From Dactylosporangium fulvum (GTDB taxonomy: Bacteria > Actinomycetota > Actinomycetes > Mycobacteriales > Micromonosporaceae): a stretch of 64,000 nucleotides of DNA. The notes under the pieces are model-generated. The model saw nothing but the letters and a program-made list of their open reading frames with translations, was not told the DNA's origin and did no database searches. The position numbers and the translations under genes are program-made. Below are positions 32,617-40,354 of the stretch, piece by piece. Within the stretch, counting starts at the first letter, position 1. Each line of letters opens with the position of its first letter. The stretch spans positions 8,580,501-8,644,500 of the forward strand of contig NZ_CP073720.1 of assembly GCF_025137375.1 (NCBI RefSeq), read 5' to 3'.

Positions 32617-33495
32617 TCAGCTCGAGGACCGCTTGGTGCGGTCGGTGTCGAACGGGTGGGTCGTCGTCGCGTAGCCGTTGTTCGGGAAGCCCAGCTGCGC
32701 GAGCGCCTCGGGCGTGCTCCGACCGGCCGTGCGCAGGTCCAGGTACTGCTGGTACTGCGCCGGCGTGACGACCCGCATCTCGAAGTTCATCATCGAGTGA
32801 TACGTGCCGCACAGCTCCGCGCACCGGCCGACGTACGCGCCCTCCGCGTTGTCCTTGAGCCGGATCTCGAACTTGTTCTCCACACCGGGGATGACGTCCC
32901 GCTTGAACAGGATGTCCGGCACCCAGAACGAGTGGATGACGTCCTTCGAGTTCTCCCTGAACTGCACCGACTTGCCCGCCGGCAGCACCAGGATCGGGAT
33001 GTAGTCGTCGGCGCCGACCTCGGTGACCGGGTTGCCGGCCGGCCCCTTGCTGTCGCTGTAGACGAACTGCCAGTTCCACTTCGAGGCGATCACCTCGACG
33101 CTGACGTCCGGGTTCTTCGACAGCCGGTCGACGTCGGTCTGGATGATCGCGGTGTAGAAGAACAACACGGCGATGACCACGAACGGCGCCACCGTGTAGA
33201 GGATCTCGAACGGCATGTTGTAGCGCGTCTGCGGCGGGAGCTCGTCGCCCCGCTTCCGGTAGCGCACCACGCACCAGAAGATCAGGCCCCAGACGAAGAC
33301 GCCGACGGCGAGCGCCGCGACGACCGACCCGATCCACAGGTCATACATCCGGTCACCCTGCTCGGTGATGCCCTTCGGCCATCCGAACCCGTGGAACGTG
33401 TCCTCGATGGAGCAACCGGCGAGCAGGGTCGTCACCCCGACGGCCGAGACGGCGAGCCCGATGGCGCGCGCGGGGCTCAAACCTCTTGAGACCAC
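32617..33495 (-). CDS. ctaC: Cytochrome c oxidase subunit II (lipoprotein)
   Basis: 292 residues from the GTG at 33495, supported by AAGGAGG 9 bases upstream; the frame extends upstream without coding character. The signal peptide ends in a lipobox LLAGC (C28). Two membrane helices follow (WIGSVVAALAVGVFVWGLIFWCVV; LYTVAPFVVIAVLFFYTAII), then the CuA cupredoxin domain with IHSFWVPD and CAELCGTYHSMMNFEM, which supply the His, Cys, Cys, His and Met ligands. It accepts electrons from QcrC. It diverges from a cysteine desulfurase gene. Confidence 0.96.
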   Translation of the reverse strand: MVSRGLSPARAIGLAVSAVGVTTLLAGCSIEDTFHGFGWPKGITEQGDRMYDLWIGSVVAALAVGVFVWGLIFWCVVRYRKRGDELPPQTRYNMPFEILYTVAPFVVIAVLFFYTAIIQTDVDRLSKNPDVSVEVIASKWNWQFVYSDSKGPAGNPVTEVGADDYIPILVLPAGKSVQFRENSKDVIHSFWVPDILFKRDVIPGVENKFEIRLKDNAEGAYVGRCAELCGTYHSMMNFEMRVVTPAQYQQYLDLRTAGRSTPEALAQLGFPNNGYATTTHPFDTDRTKRSSS

Positions 33496-33532
33496 CTGCT
33501 CCTGCCTCCTTAGCAGCGCCGTGCAGCGGGTC

Positions 33533-33556
33533 CCGGTAGCTTCTTCCGGTAGCTTC
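33533..33556. repeat. Tandem 11-bp direct repeat upstream of ctaC
   Basis: CCGGTAGCTTC occurs twice with a 13-bp period, about 40-60 bp upstream of the ctaC start. The position fits an activator or repressor site for the oxidase genes; no regulator is identified. Confidence 0.4.
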
Positions 33557-33653
33557 GCACGGCAAGCCTCACCAACGCTGGCGAGCGTACTCGACCATGC
33601 ACGGTCCGCCCGGCTTGGGGTGGCCGTGTCCGGCTCGCGATACCGTTGCGCGC

Positions 33654-34742
33654 GTGGGCGTCTACTTCGACTCGGCCACCGCCACACCCCTGCATCCCGT
33701 TGCGCGGCAAGCGTTTCTGGCCGCGGTGGACGAGGGATGGGCCGATCCGGGCAAGCTCTACACCCAGGCCCGGCGGGCACGGCAACTGCTCGACGCCGCC
33801 CGGGAGGCGACCGCCGCGACGCTGGCCGTGCGCCCTGATGAGCTGCATTTCACGGCCGGCGGCGCCGACGCGGTGCGGCACGCCGTCACCGGCACCCGCC
33901 GGGCCCGCGGGCGGCGGCTCGTCGTGCACTCCGCCGTGGAGCACTCCGCCCTCATCAAGGCCGCCGGCGACGACGCCGTCAGCGTGCCGGTGTCGGTGAC
34001 CGGACGCGTCGACCTCGACGCCCTGCGAGTTGCGGTGAATCCGCCGGAAGTGGCCATGGCGGCGGTCCAGAGCGCGAATCATGAGGTTGGGACGGTCCAG
34101 CCCGTCGAGGCCGCCGCCGAACTGTGCGCCGAGGCGGGGGTGCCGCTGCTGGTCGACGCCGCCCAGTCGATCGGCCGTATGGCGCTGCCCACGGGCTGGT
34201 CCCTCCTGGCCGGCAGCGCCCGCAAATGGGGCGGGCCGGCCGGCGTCGGTGTGCTCGCCGTGCGCAAGGGCACACGCTGGGAGCCGGCGTGGGAGGGCCC
34301 TGTCGACGTGCCGGCGATCGTGGCCGCGGCCGCGTCGCTGCGCGCGGTCGTCGACGAGGCGGCGGTCGAGTCGGCCCGGCAGAGCGCCCTGGTCGACGAG
34401 ATCCGCCGGACCGTGGCGTCGACCGTGCCCGACGTGGAGGTGGTCGGCGAGCCGGACGAGCGGCTGCCGCACATCGTCACGTTCTCCTGTCTCTACGTCG
34501 ACGGCGAGGTGCTGCTGCACGCCCTCGACCGGGCCGGCTTCGCCGTGTCGTCGGGCTCGGCGTGCACCGCCGACACGCTGCTGCCCTCGCACGTGCTGGC
34601 CGCGATGGGCGTCCTCACCCACGGCAACGTCCGGGTGTCCCTGCACCGCGACGTGTCGGCCGAGGACGTGCGCCGGTTCCTGGCCGTGCTGCCGTCGGTC
34701 GTCGGATCGGCGCGGGCGGAGGCGGGGGTGGCGGGCCTGTGA
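33654..34742 (+). CDS. Cysteine desulfurase (NifS/IscS class V aminotransferase)
   Basis: 362 residues from the GTG at 33654 (GVYFDSATATPLHPVARQAFLAA). PLP-binding Lys is K191 (GSARKWGGPAGVGVL), preceded by VDAAQSIG, and the persulfide-forming Cys is C304 in SSGSACTAD. It removes sulfur from cysteine to give alanine and a protein persulfide. It overlaps the TusA-like gene by 4 nt, so that protein is the probable sulfur acceptor. Somewhat divergent from housekeeping IscS, for example ANHEVGTVQPV in place of the usual NNExG motif. It diverges from ctaC. Confidence 0.9.
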   Translation: MGVYFDSATATPLHPVARQAFLAAVDEGWADPGKLYTQARRARQLLDAAREATAATLAVRPDELHFTAGGADAVRHAVTGTRRARGRRLVVHSAVEHSALIKAAGDDAVSVPVSVTGRVDLDALRVAVNPPEVAMAAVQSANHEVGTVQPVEAAAELCAEAGVPLLVDAAQSIGRMALPTGWSLLAGSARKWGGPAGVGVLAVRKGTRWEPAWEGPVDVPAIVAAAASLRAVVDEAAVESARQSALVDEIRRTVASTVPDVEVVGEPDERLPHIVTFSCLYVDGEVLLHALDRAGFAVSSGSACTADTLLPSHVLAAMGVLTHGNVRVSLHRDVSAEDVRRFLAVLPSVVGSARAEAGVAGL

Positions 34743-34945
34743 GCCTCGTCGTCGACGCACGCGGCAAGCGCTGCCCGCTGCCGGTCATCATGCTGGCGAA
34801 GCTGGCCGGCGGACAGCCACCCGGCACAGTGATCGAGGTGCTGGCCGACGACCCGGCGGCGGCCGTCGACATCCCGGCGTGGTGCCGCATGCGCGGCCAC
34901 ACGTTCGTCTCGACCGAGGGCGACAGCCACACCGTCAGGCTCTGA
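34739..34945 (+). CDS. TusA-family sulfur carrier protein
   Basis: 68 residues, starting at a GTG overlapping the desulfurase stop (GTGA). The family signature is DARGKRCPLPVIMLAKL, with the sulfur-carrying C12 in the CPLP motif and a following helix; the fold continues through VIEVLADDPAAAVDIPAWCRMRGH. TusA-type proteins receive persulfide from a desulfurase and hand it to thiolation or cofactor pathways. The tight coupling makes the upstream desulfurase its likely partner. The final acceptor is not evident from the neighbours. Confidence 0.9.
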   Translation: MSLVVDARGKRCPLPVIMLAKLAGGQPPGTVIEVLADDPAAAVDIPAWCRMRGHTFVSTEGDSHTVRL

Positions 34946-34975
34946 ACGGCGCTGGACTCCGTGAAACGATATGGA

Positions 34976-35776
34976 TCAACCGATCCGGCCGACCCGCTGC
35001 ATATCGACGACCGCTGCCAGCCGTTCTCTGGAGGCGCCCGTGTCCGGGTGGTCCTCGCCGAGAATCCGGCGACGGTTGAAGAGCACATCTGCATGCAGCC
35101 GGTGCGCTTCGGCCAGATCGCCGACCACGCAACAGGCGTCGGCCAGCAGGCTTTGGGTGACCAGGGTGGTGGGGTCGGTCGGGCCGAAGATACGGCTCCT
35201 GGCCTCCAGACAGCTTCGGAGAAGTTCCACCGCGGCCGACGTCCGGTCGTCACGCACCAGCGCCCTCGCCAGGCCTTCGGCCGCGGCGAGCGTGGACTGA
35301 TCTTCTGCGCCGAAGCGCCGGTCACAGATGTCGTGGACCAACTGGTGCAGGCGCACCCCGACAGCCGAGTCCGCGTCGACCAGAGCAGTCGCGAACTCGT
35401 ACACCTCAACAAGCGTCTTGCGGTGCGCGGCCACCGCGGCGCCCACTTCGGCCTTCAACTCCGCTACCTCGGTCCGCCGACGCCGCTGAGTCTCACGCTT
35501 CTCGATCGAGGCCACTTGGCGCCAAGCCTTGAGCCACGGCTCATCGAACGGCGGACGGACCTCGCACACCGCCAGCAGCGCGCGCAGTCCCTCCATCGAG
35601 GGGAAGCGCTTGCCGCGCAGCCATTCCGAGATCGTGGTCCGAGCAATCGAAGTGCCGTTTGCCGAGCGAGCCGACAATGTGCGGTACGAAGGCCTGCCGA
35701 TGAACACGTGCAGGCGGTCCAGGAGCTCGGCGAATTCTTCCTTGGATTCCGCAGCGTCCAGCGCTCTTTGGTTCAC
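34976..35776 (-). CDS. Helix-turn-helix (XRE-type) regulator with TPR-like C-terminus
   Basis: About 266 residues from the GTG at 35776; an ATG at 35893 is possible but would overlap the DUF397 gene by 67 nt. The N-terminus (ESKEEFAELLDRLHVFIGRPSYRTLSARS, TSIARTTISEWLRGKRFPSMEGLRALLAVC) is the HTH region typical of large actinobacterial regulators. The C-terminal half is helical with tetratricopeptide-like repeats (HRLHADVLFNRRRILGEDHPDT is a classic TPR_10-like end). A DUF397 gene lies directly upstream. Such pairs are common in actinomycetes and affect development or act as toxin-antitoxin-like modules. Confidence 0.75.
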   Translation of the reverse strand: MNQRALDAAESKEEFAELLDRLHVFIGRPSYRTLSARSANGTSIARTTISEWLRGKRFPSMEGLRALLAVCEVRPPFDEPWLKAWRQVASIEKRETQRRRRTEVAELKAEVGAAVAAHRKTLVEVYEFATALVDADSAVGVRLHQLVHDICDRRFGAEDQSTLAAAEGLARALVRDDRTSAAVELLRSCLEARSRIFGPTDPTTLVTQSLLADACCVVGDLAEAHRLHADVLFNRRRILGEDHPDTGASRERLAAVVDMQRVGRIG

Positions 35777-35826
35777 GTCAATGTCCAGGAAGGCTCGACC
35801 GGACTCGTCCGCAATGACCGGCGAGT

Positions 35827-36042
35827 TCAGTGCGACTCCCCCGCCGGCTCCGCGACAATGCCGTGCCCCAACCCGGTCAGGAATCTGATCCATTCATCAG
35901 CGCCGAACCGCAGCACCGGACCGTCGATGTCCTTGGAGTCGCGCACCAGCACAGATGCGCCGTCGATCGCAACCTCGACACAGTTGCCGGAGTTGCTTCT
36001 CGAACTCTTGTGCCAGTTGCGTTCCGGCGGCTCAACCGTCAC
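35827..36042 (-). CDS. DUF397 domain protein
   Basis: About 71 residues from a GTG with GGGAG five bases upstream; the frame is open further up. It carries the DUF397 signature WHKSSRSNSGNCVEVA followed by VLVRDSKDIDGPVLRFGADEWIRFL. These small proteins are nearly always partnered with an XRE-type regulator (BldB-like/abaA-type modules). The partner here lies downstream, whereas the usual order is regulator first. Confidence 0.88.
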   Translation of the reverse strand: MTVEPPERNWHKSSRSNSGNCVEVAIDGASVLVRDSKDIDGPVLRFGADEWIRFLTGLGHGIVAEPAGESH

Positions 36043-36110
36043 CACGTCTCCCTCATATGGCCACGCCGTCGTCGCCCGGTTCGCCATGCGGCCAACACAA
36101 CCATCCGCGA

Positions 36111-36347
36111 TCAAGAACGGTCAGCGTTGGTCAAGTGTAGATATTCCTCAATGCGGAAACTACGGTACGGTACGCCGATTGTCCGCCTCAACCACGGCAA
36201 GCGCATCGTACGAGCACATTTACCTGAAGGTATGAGGCGTTCCGCAACATTGGTCAGCAGCGCACCCGCGAACTTCAGCACCGCGGTGGCGGATTCGAGA
36301 ATGCCCGCCAGGTCCACGGGCATCAGGTAGCACAGCAGCAGCAGCAC
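36111..36347 (-). CDS. Small hydrophobic hypothetical protein (tentative)
   Basis: 78 residues from a GTG directly after an excellent ribosome-binding site (GGAGGAGG). The first 40 residues are hydrophobic (MLLLLCYLMPVDLAGILESA, AVLKFAGALLTNVAERLIPSG); the rest is basic and drawn from locally AT-richer DNA. It ends 68 bp upstream of the DUF397 gene on the same strand, so the three could form one unit. No family is recognised; it may only be the leader region of the DUF397/XRE genes. Confidence 0.4.
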   Translation of the reverse strand: MLLLLCYLMPVDLAGILESATAVLKFAGALLTNVAERLIPSGKCARTMRLPWLRRTIGVPYRSFRIEEYLHLTNADRS

Positions 36348-36719
36348 GCGTCCTCCTCCGGTCGCTCGACCACCCGGCCGCCGGGTGGCGATGGGACCAG
36401 TAGGGCGGCGGCTCGCGGCCGGTCCCAAAAGATCACGGCAAGGTCGGCCACAGGTCCGTCGGGGCCGGACGGCAGCCGAGCCGGCCTGGACACCCGGCGC
36501 CCAAGCCCGACCGCCGGCGTGCAATGCCGGACAAGGGACGACAACGACCGGACAATGCCGGACAGACCCGCCGAGGATCAGTGGCGGCAAATCCGATCAA
36601 ATGGCGCGCTTGACCTGGGCCGGTGTCTCGGCCCGCCATGCAAACCCGCAGCGCTGGTGGCCGGCGGTGGCAACCCACCGAGCCAATGCCGGTTGCCGCT
36701 GTGGCCGGGCGGCGCGAGG
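36348..36719. other. Gene-free stretch
   Basis: No convincing gene on either strand in these 372 bases. The word AATGCCGG recurs three times (around 36521, 36553 and 36685) without forming an array. The DUF4395 gene ends at its right border. Confidence 0.5.
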
Positions 36720-37127
36720 TCAGGCGGCGCGCAGGCGGCGCAGCAGCAGGTATGCCTCGCAGCCCAGGCACAGACCGAAGACCGCGTTGAGGAAGGCCGC
36801 GACCAGGGCGAACAAGGCGCCGACGATGCCGAGGACGGTCAGGCCGGACAGGTAGCCGGCCACCGTGAGCAGGGCGAAGATGAGCCCGACCGCCTGCGCG
36901 AAACGGACCGGGGCGCCGTCCTCGCGCTCGGCCGGCGGGGCCAGCCGCGGCGCGATCAGGTAGCGGTAGAGCAGGCCGTAGGGCGTCAGGCGGGGGTCGT
37001 ACGCACCGACGGCGAACACCACCGCCTGCGCCAACGCCAGCCAGCCGCTGCCGGTCAGCAGCACGATCACGAAGACGATCGTGGTCAGGGCCGCCGAGAA
37101 ACGGGGTCCTCGTGGGTCGAGCGTCAT
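36720..37127 (-). CDS. DUF4395 membrane protein
   Basis: 135 residues from the ATG at 37127, which has GCGGAGG upstream; an ATG ten codons earlier overlaps the thioredoxin stop (ATGA) and is an alternative. It starts MTLDPRGPRFSAALTT, typical of the family, and has about four membrane helices (IVFVIVLLTGSGWLALAQAVV; FAQAVGLIFALLTVAGYLSGL; VLGIVGALFALVAAFLNAVFG). A CxxC in FGLCLGCEAY sits at the membrane. Such proteins commonly pair with thioredoxin-like genes, as here; they may relay thiol electrons across the membrane. Confidence 0.85.
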   Translation of the reverse strand: MTLDPRGPRFSAALTTIVFVIVLLTGSGWLALAQAVVFAVGAYDPRLTPYGLLYRYLIAPRLAPPAEREDGAPVRFAQAVGLIFALLTVAGYLSGLTVLGIVGALFALVAAFLNAVFGLCLGCEAYLLLRRLRAA

Positions 37128-37153
37128 GTGTCCTCCGCTCCGCTGCGGACCGG

Positions 37154-37552
37154 TCATGTCGCCAGCACCTCCGTCACCGTGGCCCGCAGGGCCGCCTGGT
37201 CGGGCACGCCGACCGTGCGCGTGGCGACACGGCCGGACCGGTCGACGACGAGGAGGGTCGGCAGGCGCCAGATGCCCAGCTCACGGACTGCGTCGAGGTG
37301 CTCGTCGGCATCGAGCTCGACGTGCCGGACACCGTCGAGGCCACCGGCGAGGTCGGCGCACACCGCCCGGACCCGGCGGCAGGGCGCGCAGGTCGCGGAC
37401 GAGAACTGCAACAGGGTGACCGTGTCGCGGGCCGGCGGGAGCAGGCCCGGCGGCAGGTCGCCCTGGGCCGCACGCAGGCGGCCGTAGCGGGCCCGGTAAA
37501 CGAGCCCGGCCACGGTCGCCGCGGCGAGCACCGCCAGGACCACGATCGTCAC
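37154..37552 (-). CDS. Membrane-anchored thioredoxin-like protein
   Basis: 132 residues from a GTG. One N-terminal helix (IVVLAVLAAATVAGLVY) precedes a thioredoxin fold with active site C55-A-P-C58 (LLQFSSATCAPCRRV) and the cis-Pro loop WRLPTLLVV. The topology places the fold outside the cytoplasm or at the membrane. It overlaps or nearly overlaps the DUF4395 gene and probably works with it in extracytoplasmic thiol redox exchange. Confidence 0.88.
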   Translation of the reverse strand: MTIVVLAVLAAATVAGLVYRARYGRLRAAQGDLPPGLLPPARDTVTLLQFSSATCAPCRRVRAVCADLAGGLDGVRHVELDADEHLDAVRELGIWRLPTLLVVDRSGRVATRTVGVPDQAALRATVTEVLAT

Positions 37553-37606
37553 GGCGGCTACGATACTCCGATCCCTACCAAGCCGGTAGGGATAGTGAGC
37601 CGGTCG

Positions 37607-38587
37607 TCAGGCGGGCAGGTGGGCCCGGATCTCCTCGGCGGCCAGGTCACCGTACGACTCGGCGATGCGCTTGGTGAACTCGTCGGCCACGACGGAATAC
37701 TCCTGGGGGCCGACCGTCTCCAGGACGAGCGCCGCGATCATCGAGCCGACCTGGGCGGCCCGCTCCAGGCTCAGGCCCCACGACAGGGCGGCGAAGAAGC
37801 CGGCGCGGAAGCCGTCGCCGACGCCGGTCGGGTCGTAGGCCTGGACACCCTTGATCACCGGCACGGTGATCTCGCCGTCGATCTCCCGGCCCCGGATGAC
37901 GACGCCGTCCTTGCCCAGCGTGGTGACCAGGATGCCGACCTGGTCGAGCAGCGTCTCGGTGGTGAGACCGGCCTTCGACTCGAGCAGCTCCTTCTCGTAG
38001 TCGTTGGTGAGCAGGTAGGCCGCGCCGCCGACGAGCTTGCGGATCTCCTCGCCGGACATGCGGGCGATCTGCTGGGAGAAGTCGGCGGCGAACGGGATGC
38101 CCAGCTCACGGGCCTCCTCGGTGTGCCGGACCATGGCGACCGGGTCGTTGGCGCTGACCAGCAGCAGGTCGATGCCGCCGGCCCGCTCGTGGACGGGGTG
38201 CAACTCGATGTTGCGGGACTCGGACATGGCGCCCGCGTAGAAGGAGGCGATCTGGTTCATGTCGTCGTCGGTGGTGCACACGAACCGGGCGGTGTGGGCG
38301 ATCTCGCTCACGTAGACCGAGTCGCAGTCGACCCCGTGCCGGGTCAGCCAGCTGCGGTAGTCGCTGAAGTCCGCGCCGACCGCGCCGACCAGGATCGGGC
38401 GCAGGCCCAGCAGACCCATGCCGAAGGCGATGTTTCCAGCAACGCCGCCCCGTCGGACGGTGAGGTCGTCGACCAGGAACGACAGTGACACCTTGTGCAG
38501 CTGGTCGGCCAGGAGCTGCTCGGCGAAGCGGCCCGGGAAGTGCATCAGGTGATCGGTCGCGATCGAGCCGGTGACGACGATCTTCAT
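37607..38587 (-). CDS. PfkB-family carbohydrate/adenosine kinase
   Basis: 326 residues from the ATG at 38587 (AGAGG upstream). PfkB/ribokinase features are GSIATDHLMHFPGRF, RRGGVAGNIAFGMGLLG (substrate-binding), LVTTLGKDGVVI and the catalytic anion-hole DPTGVGDGFRAGF with the base Asp. It resembles the actinobacterial adenosine-kinase-like group and is positioned like mycobacterial Rv2202c (CbhK). Substrate could be adenosine or a sugar; the sequence alone does not decide. Confidence 0.88.
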   Translation of the reverse strand: MKIVVTGSIATDHLMHFPGRFAEQLLADQLHKVSLSFLVDDLTVRRGGVAGNIAFGMGLLGLRPILVGAVGADFSDYRSWLTRHGVDCDSVYVSEIAHTARFVCTTDDDMNQIASFYAGAMSESRNIELHPVHERAGGIDLLLVSANDPVAMVRHTEEARELGIPFAADFSQQIARMSGEEIRKLVGGAAYLLTNDYEKELLESKAGLTTETLLDQVGILVTTLGKDGVVIRGREIDGEITVPVIKGVQAYDPTGVGDGFRAGFFAALSWGLSLERAAQVGSMIAALVLETVGPQEYSVVADEFTKRIAESYGDLAAEEIRAHLPA

Positions 38588-38655
38588 GAAAACCTCTGGG
38601 AGTCGGGGCGACAGGAACGACAGCCCAGACAGCCTACCGATCCCCGACACACAAA

Positions 38656-38686
38656 AGCCGCCCCCCGTTCATCCCGGGGAGCGGCT
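38656..38686 (-). terminator. Terminator after erpA
   Basis: A 12-bp stem with one G-U pair and 7-nt loop, followed on the minus strand by TTTTGT. It lies 31 bp beyond the erpA stop, a standard intrinsic terminator. Confidence 0.85.
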
Positions 38687-38717
38687 CACGTGATGAGTTC
38701 TGGTCGAATTCCCAGTT

Positions 38718-39086
38718 CTAGTGGAACGAGTCGCCGCAGGCGCACGAGCCCTGCGCGTTGGGGTTGTCGATGGTGAAGCCCTGGGCGTCGATGCGGTCGG
38801 CGAAGTCGATCGTCGCACCGGTGAGGTAGGGCACGCTCATGCGGTCGACGACGACCTCGAAGCCGTCGTAGGTGCTGACCTTGTCCCCGTCGAGCGAACG
38901 CTCGTCGAAGAACAGCTGGTAGCGCAGGCCGGAACAACCGCCGGGCTGCACCGCGACGCGCAGCCGGAGGTCGTCGCGGCCCTCCTGCTCGAGCAGGCCC
39001 TTCACCTTGAGGGCGGCATCCGTGGTGAGGCCGATGCCGGCCGGGTTGTCCGTCTGAGCGGGCTCGGCAAGCTGCGAAGCGGTCAC
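38718..39086 (-). CDS. erpA: HesB/IscA-type iron-sulfur insertion protein
   Basis: 122 residues from the GTG at 39086, with GGGAG 8 bases upstream. A-type carrier with the three conserved cysteines C51 (QPGGCSGLRY), C115 and C117 (GSCACGDSF). These proteins carry [4Fe-4S] or [2Fe-2S] clusters to client enzymes. Fe-S clients nearby include NadA, LipA and QcrA. The position matches mycobacterial Rv2204c. The precise ErpA versus IscA identity is inferred. Confidence 0.92.
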   Translation of the reverse strand: MTASQLAEPAQTDNPAGIGLTTDAALKVKGLLEQEGRDDLRLRVAVQPGGCSGLRYQLFFDERSLDGDKVSTYDGFEVVVDRMSVPYLTGATIDFADRIDAQGFTIDNPNAQGSCACGDSFH

Positions 39087-39179
39087 GATCAAAGCTCCCT
39101 GCGGTGATGTCTACAGTTCCACCGGTGCCAACACCGCGACTCCCGATGGCATTCCCTTCTCATAGTGACACGGTTTCTG

Positions 39180-40298
39180 CTAGTGGCTCCACTGCCTGGC
39201 CAGGCGTCCTCCGAGTGCACGCAGGCCGTCCGCCGGGCGGGAGAGCGCTTCCTCGACGCTCTGGAAGTGCTCGACCAGCGAGTGGGCCTCGGTGACGCCG
39301 ATCGAGGCGGCCTCCCGGCGGCCCGCGGCGATCCGGCCGGCGACGACCACGCAGGGCACGCCGCGGTCACGTGCGGCGTTCGCCACACCCGCCACGACCT
39401 TCCCGCGCAGCGACTGCTCGTCGAACGAGCCCTCGCCGGTGACGACCAGGCCGGCCTCATCCAGTTCCCCGTCCAGGCGGGTGAGCTGCCGGACCAGCCC
39501 GATGCCCGACTCGATCCGCCCGCCCATCGCCAGCAGCGCGGCGCCCAGCCCGCCGGCCGCACCCGCGCCGGGCAGGTCGGCGAGGCCCTCGGGGGCGGTC
39601 GGCAGCGTGGCCAGCACACCCGCGAAGCGGCTCAGCGCGCCGTCGAGCAGGAACACGTCCTCCCTGCCGGCGCCCTTCTGCGGGCCGAAGACGGCGCTGG
39701 CGCCGTGCAGGCCGAGCAGCGGGTTGTCGACGTCGGTCGCGGCGACCAGCACGGCGTCACGCAGCCGGGGCACGCCGCCCAGCGACGCGCAGGCGGCAAG
39801 CGCCGCACCGCCGTAGGGCAGGGCGTAGCCGGTCCCGTCCAGCGGCGCCGCGCCGAGTGCGGCCAGCAGGCCGGCGCCGGCGTCGTTCGTACCGCTGCCG
39901 CCGAGACCGACCACGACGGTGCGCGCGCCGGCCTCCACCGCCGCGAGCAGCAGCGTGCCCAGGCCGAAGCTTGTGGTGTGTTTCGGATCACGTTCGCCCG
40001 GGGCGAGCAGGTGCAGGCCGCACGCCTCCGCGCTCTCCACGTAGGCGGTGTCGTCGTCGAGCAGCACGTGGCCCTCGACCGGCCGGCCCAGCGGGTCGGT
40101 CGTCGGGACGGTGAGCAGCTTGGCCGACGGCGATGCGGCGGCGAGCACCGCCAGAAACCCCGGCCCGCCGTCCGACAGCGGCCGCAGTACCACCGAATCG
40201 TCCGGCTTCACGGCGCGCCACCCCTCGGCGAAAGCCTCCGCGGCCGAGACGGCTGAAATGGTGCCGGCGAATTTGTCGGGACAGACCAGGACGCGCAT
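39180..40298 (-). CDS. Glycerate kinase (GK-II/GlxK type)
   Basis: 372 residues, starting MRVLVCPDKFAGTISAVSAAEAFAEGW, the classic family N-terminus. Further blocks: LSDGGPGFLAVL, VVGLGGSGTNDAGAGLLAALGA, ATDVDNPLLGLHGASAVFGPQKGA and VVTGEGSFDEQSLRGKV. It phosphorylates D-glycerate to 2-phosphoglycerate. It diverges from nadA with a 56-bp gap and precedes erpA on the same strand by 94 bp. The regional order matches mycobacterial Rv2204c-Rv2205c. Confidence 0.93.
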   Translation of the reverse strand: MRVLVCPDKFAGTISAVSAAEAFAEGWRAVKPDDSVVLRPLSDGGPGFLAVLAAASPSAKLLTVPTTDPLGRPVEGHVLLDDDTAYVESAEACGLHLLAPGERDPKHTTSFGLGTLLLAAVEAGARTVVVGLGGSGTNDAGAGLLAALGAAPLDGTGYALPYGGAALAACASLGGVPRLRDAVLVAATDVDNPLLGLHGASAVFGPQKGAGREDVFLLDGALSRFAGVLATLPTAPEGLADLPGAGAAGGLGAALLAMGGRIESGIGLVRQLTRLDGELDEAGLVVTGEGSFDEQSLRGKVVAGVANAARDRGVPCVVVAGRIAAGRREAASIGVTEAHSLVEHFQSVEEALSRPADGLRALGGRLARQWSH

Positions 40299-40354
40299 CC
40301 GGCCATTGTGCACGTCACACTCCTCGCCGTGACCGGGCATGGGACGATCGAGGG

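Noticed and set aside
36521..36692. Recurring AATGCCGG words as an organised repeat
   Set aside because: Only three copies with irregular spacing and no shared flanks; expected by chance in this composition.
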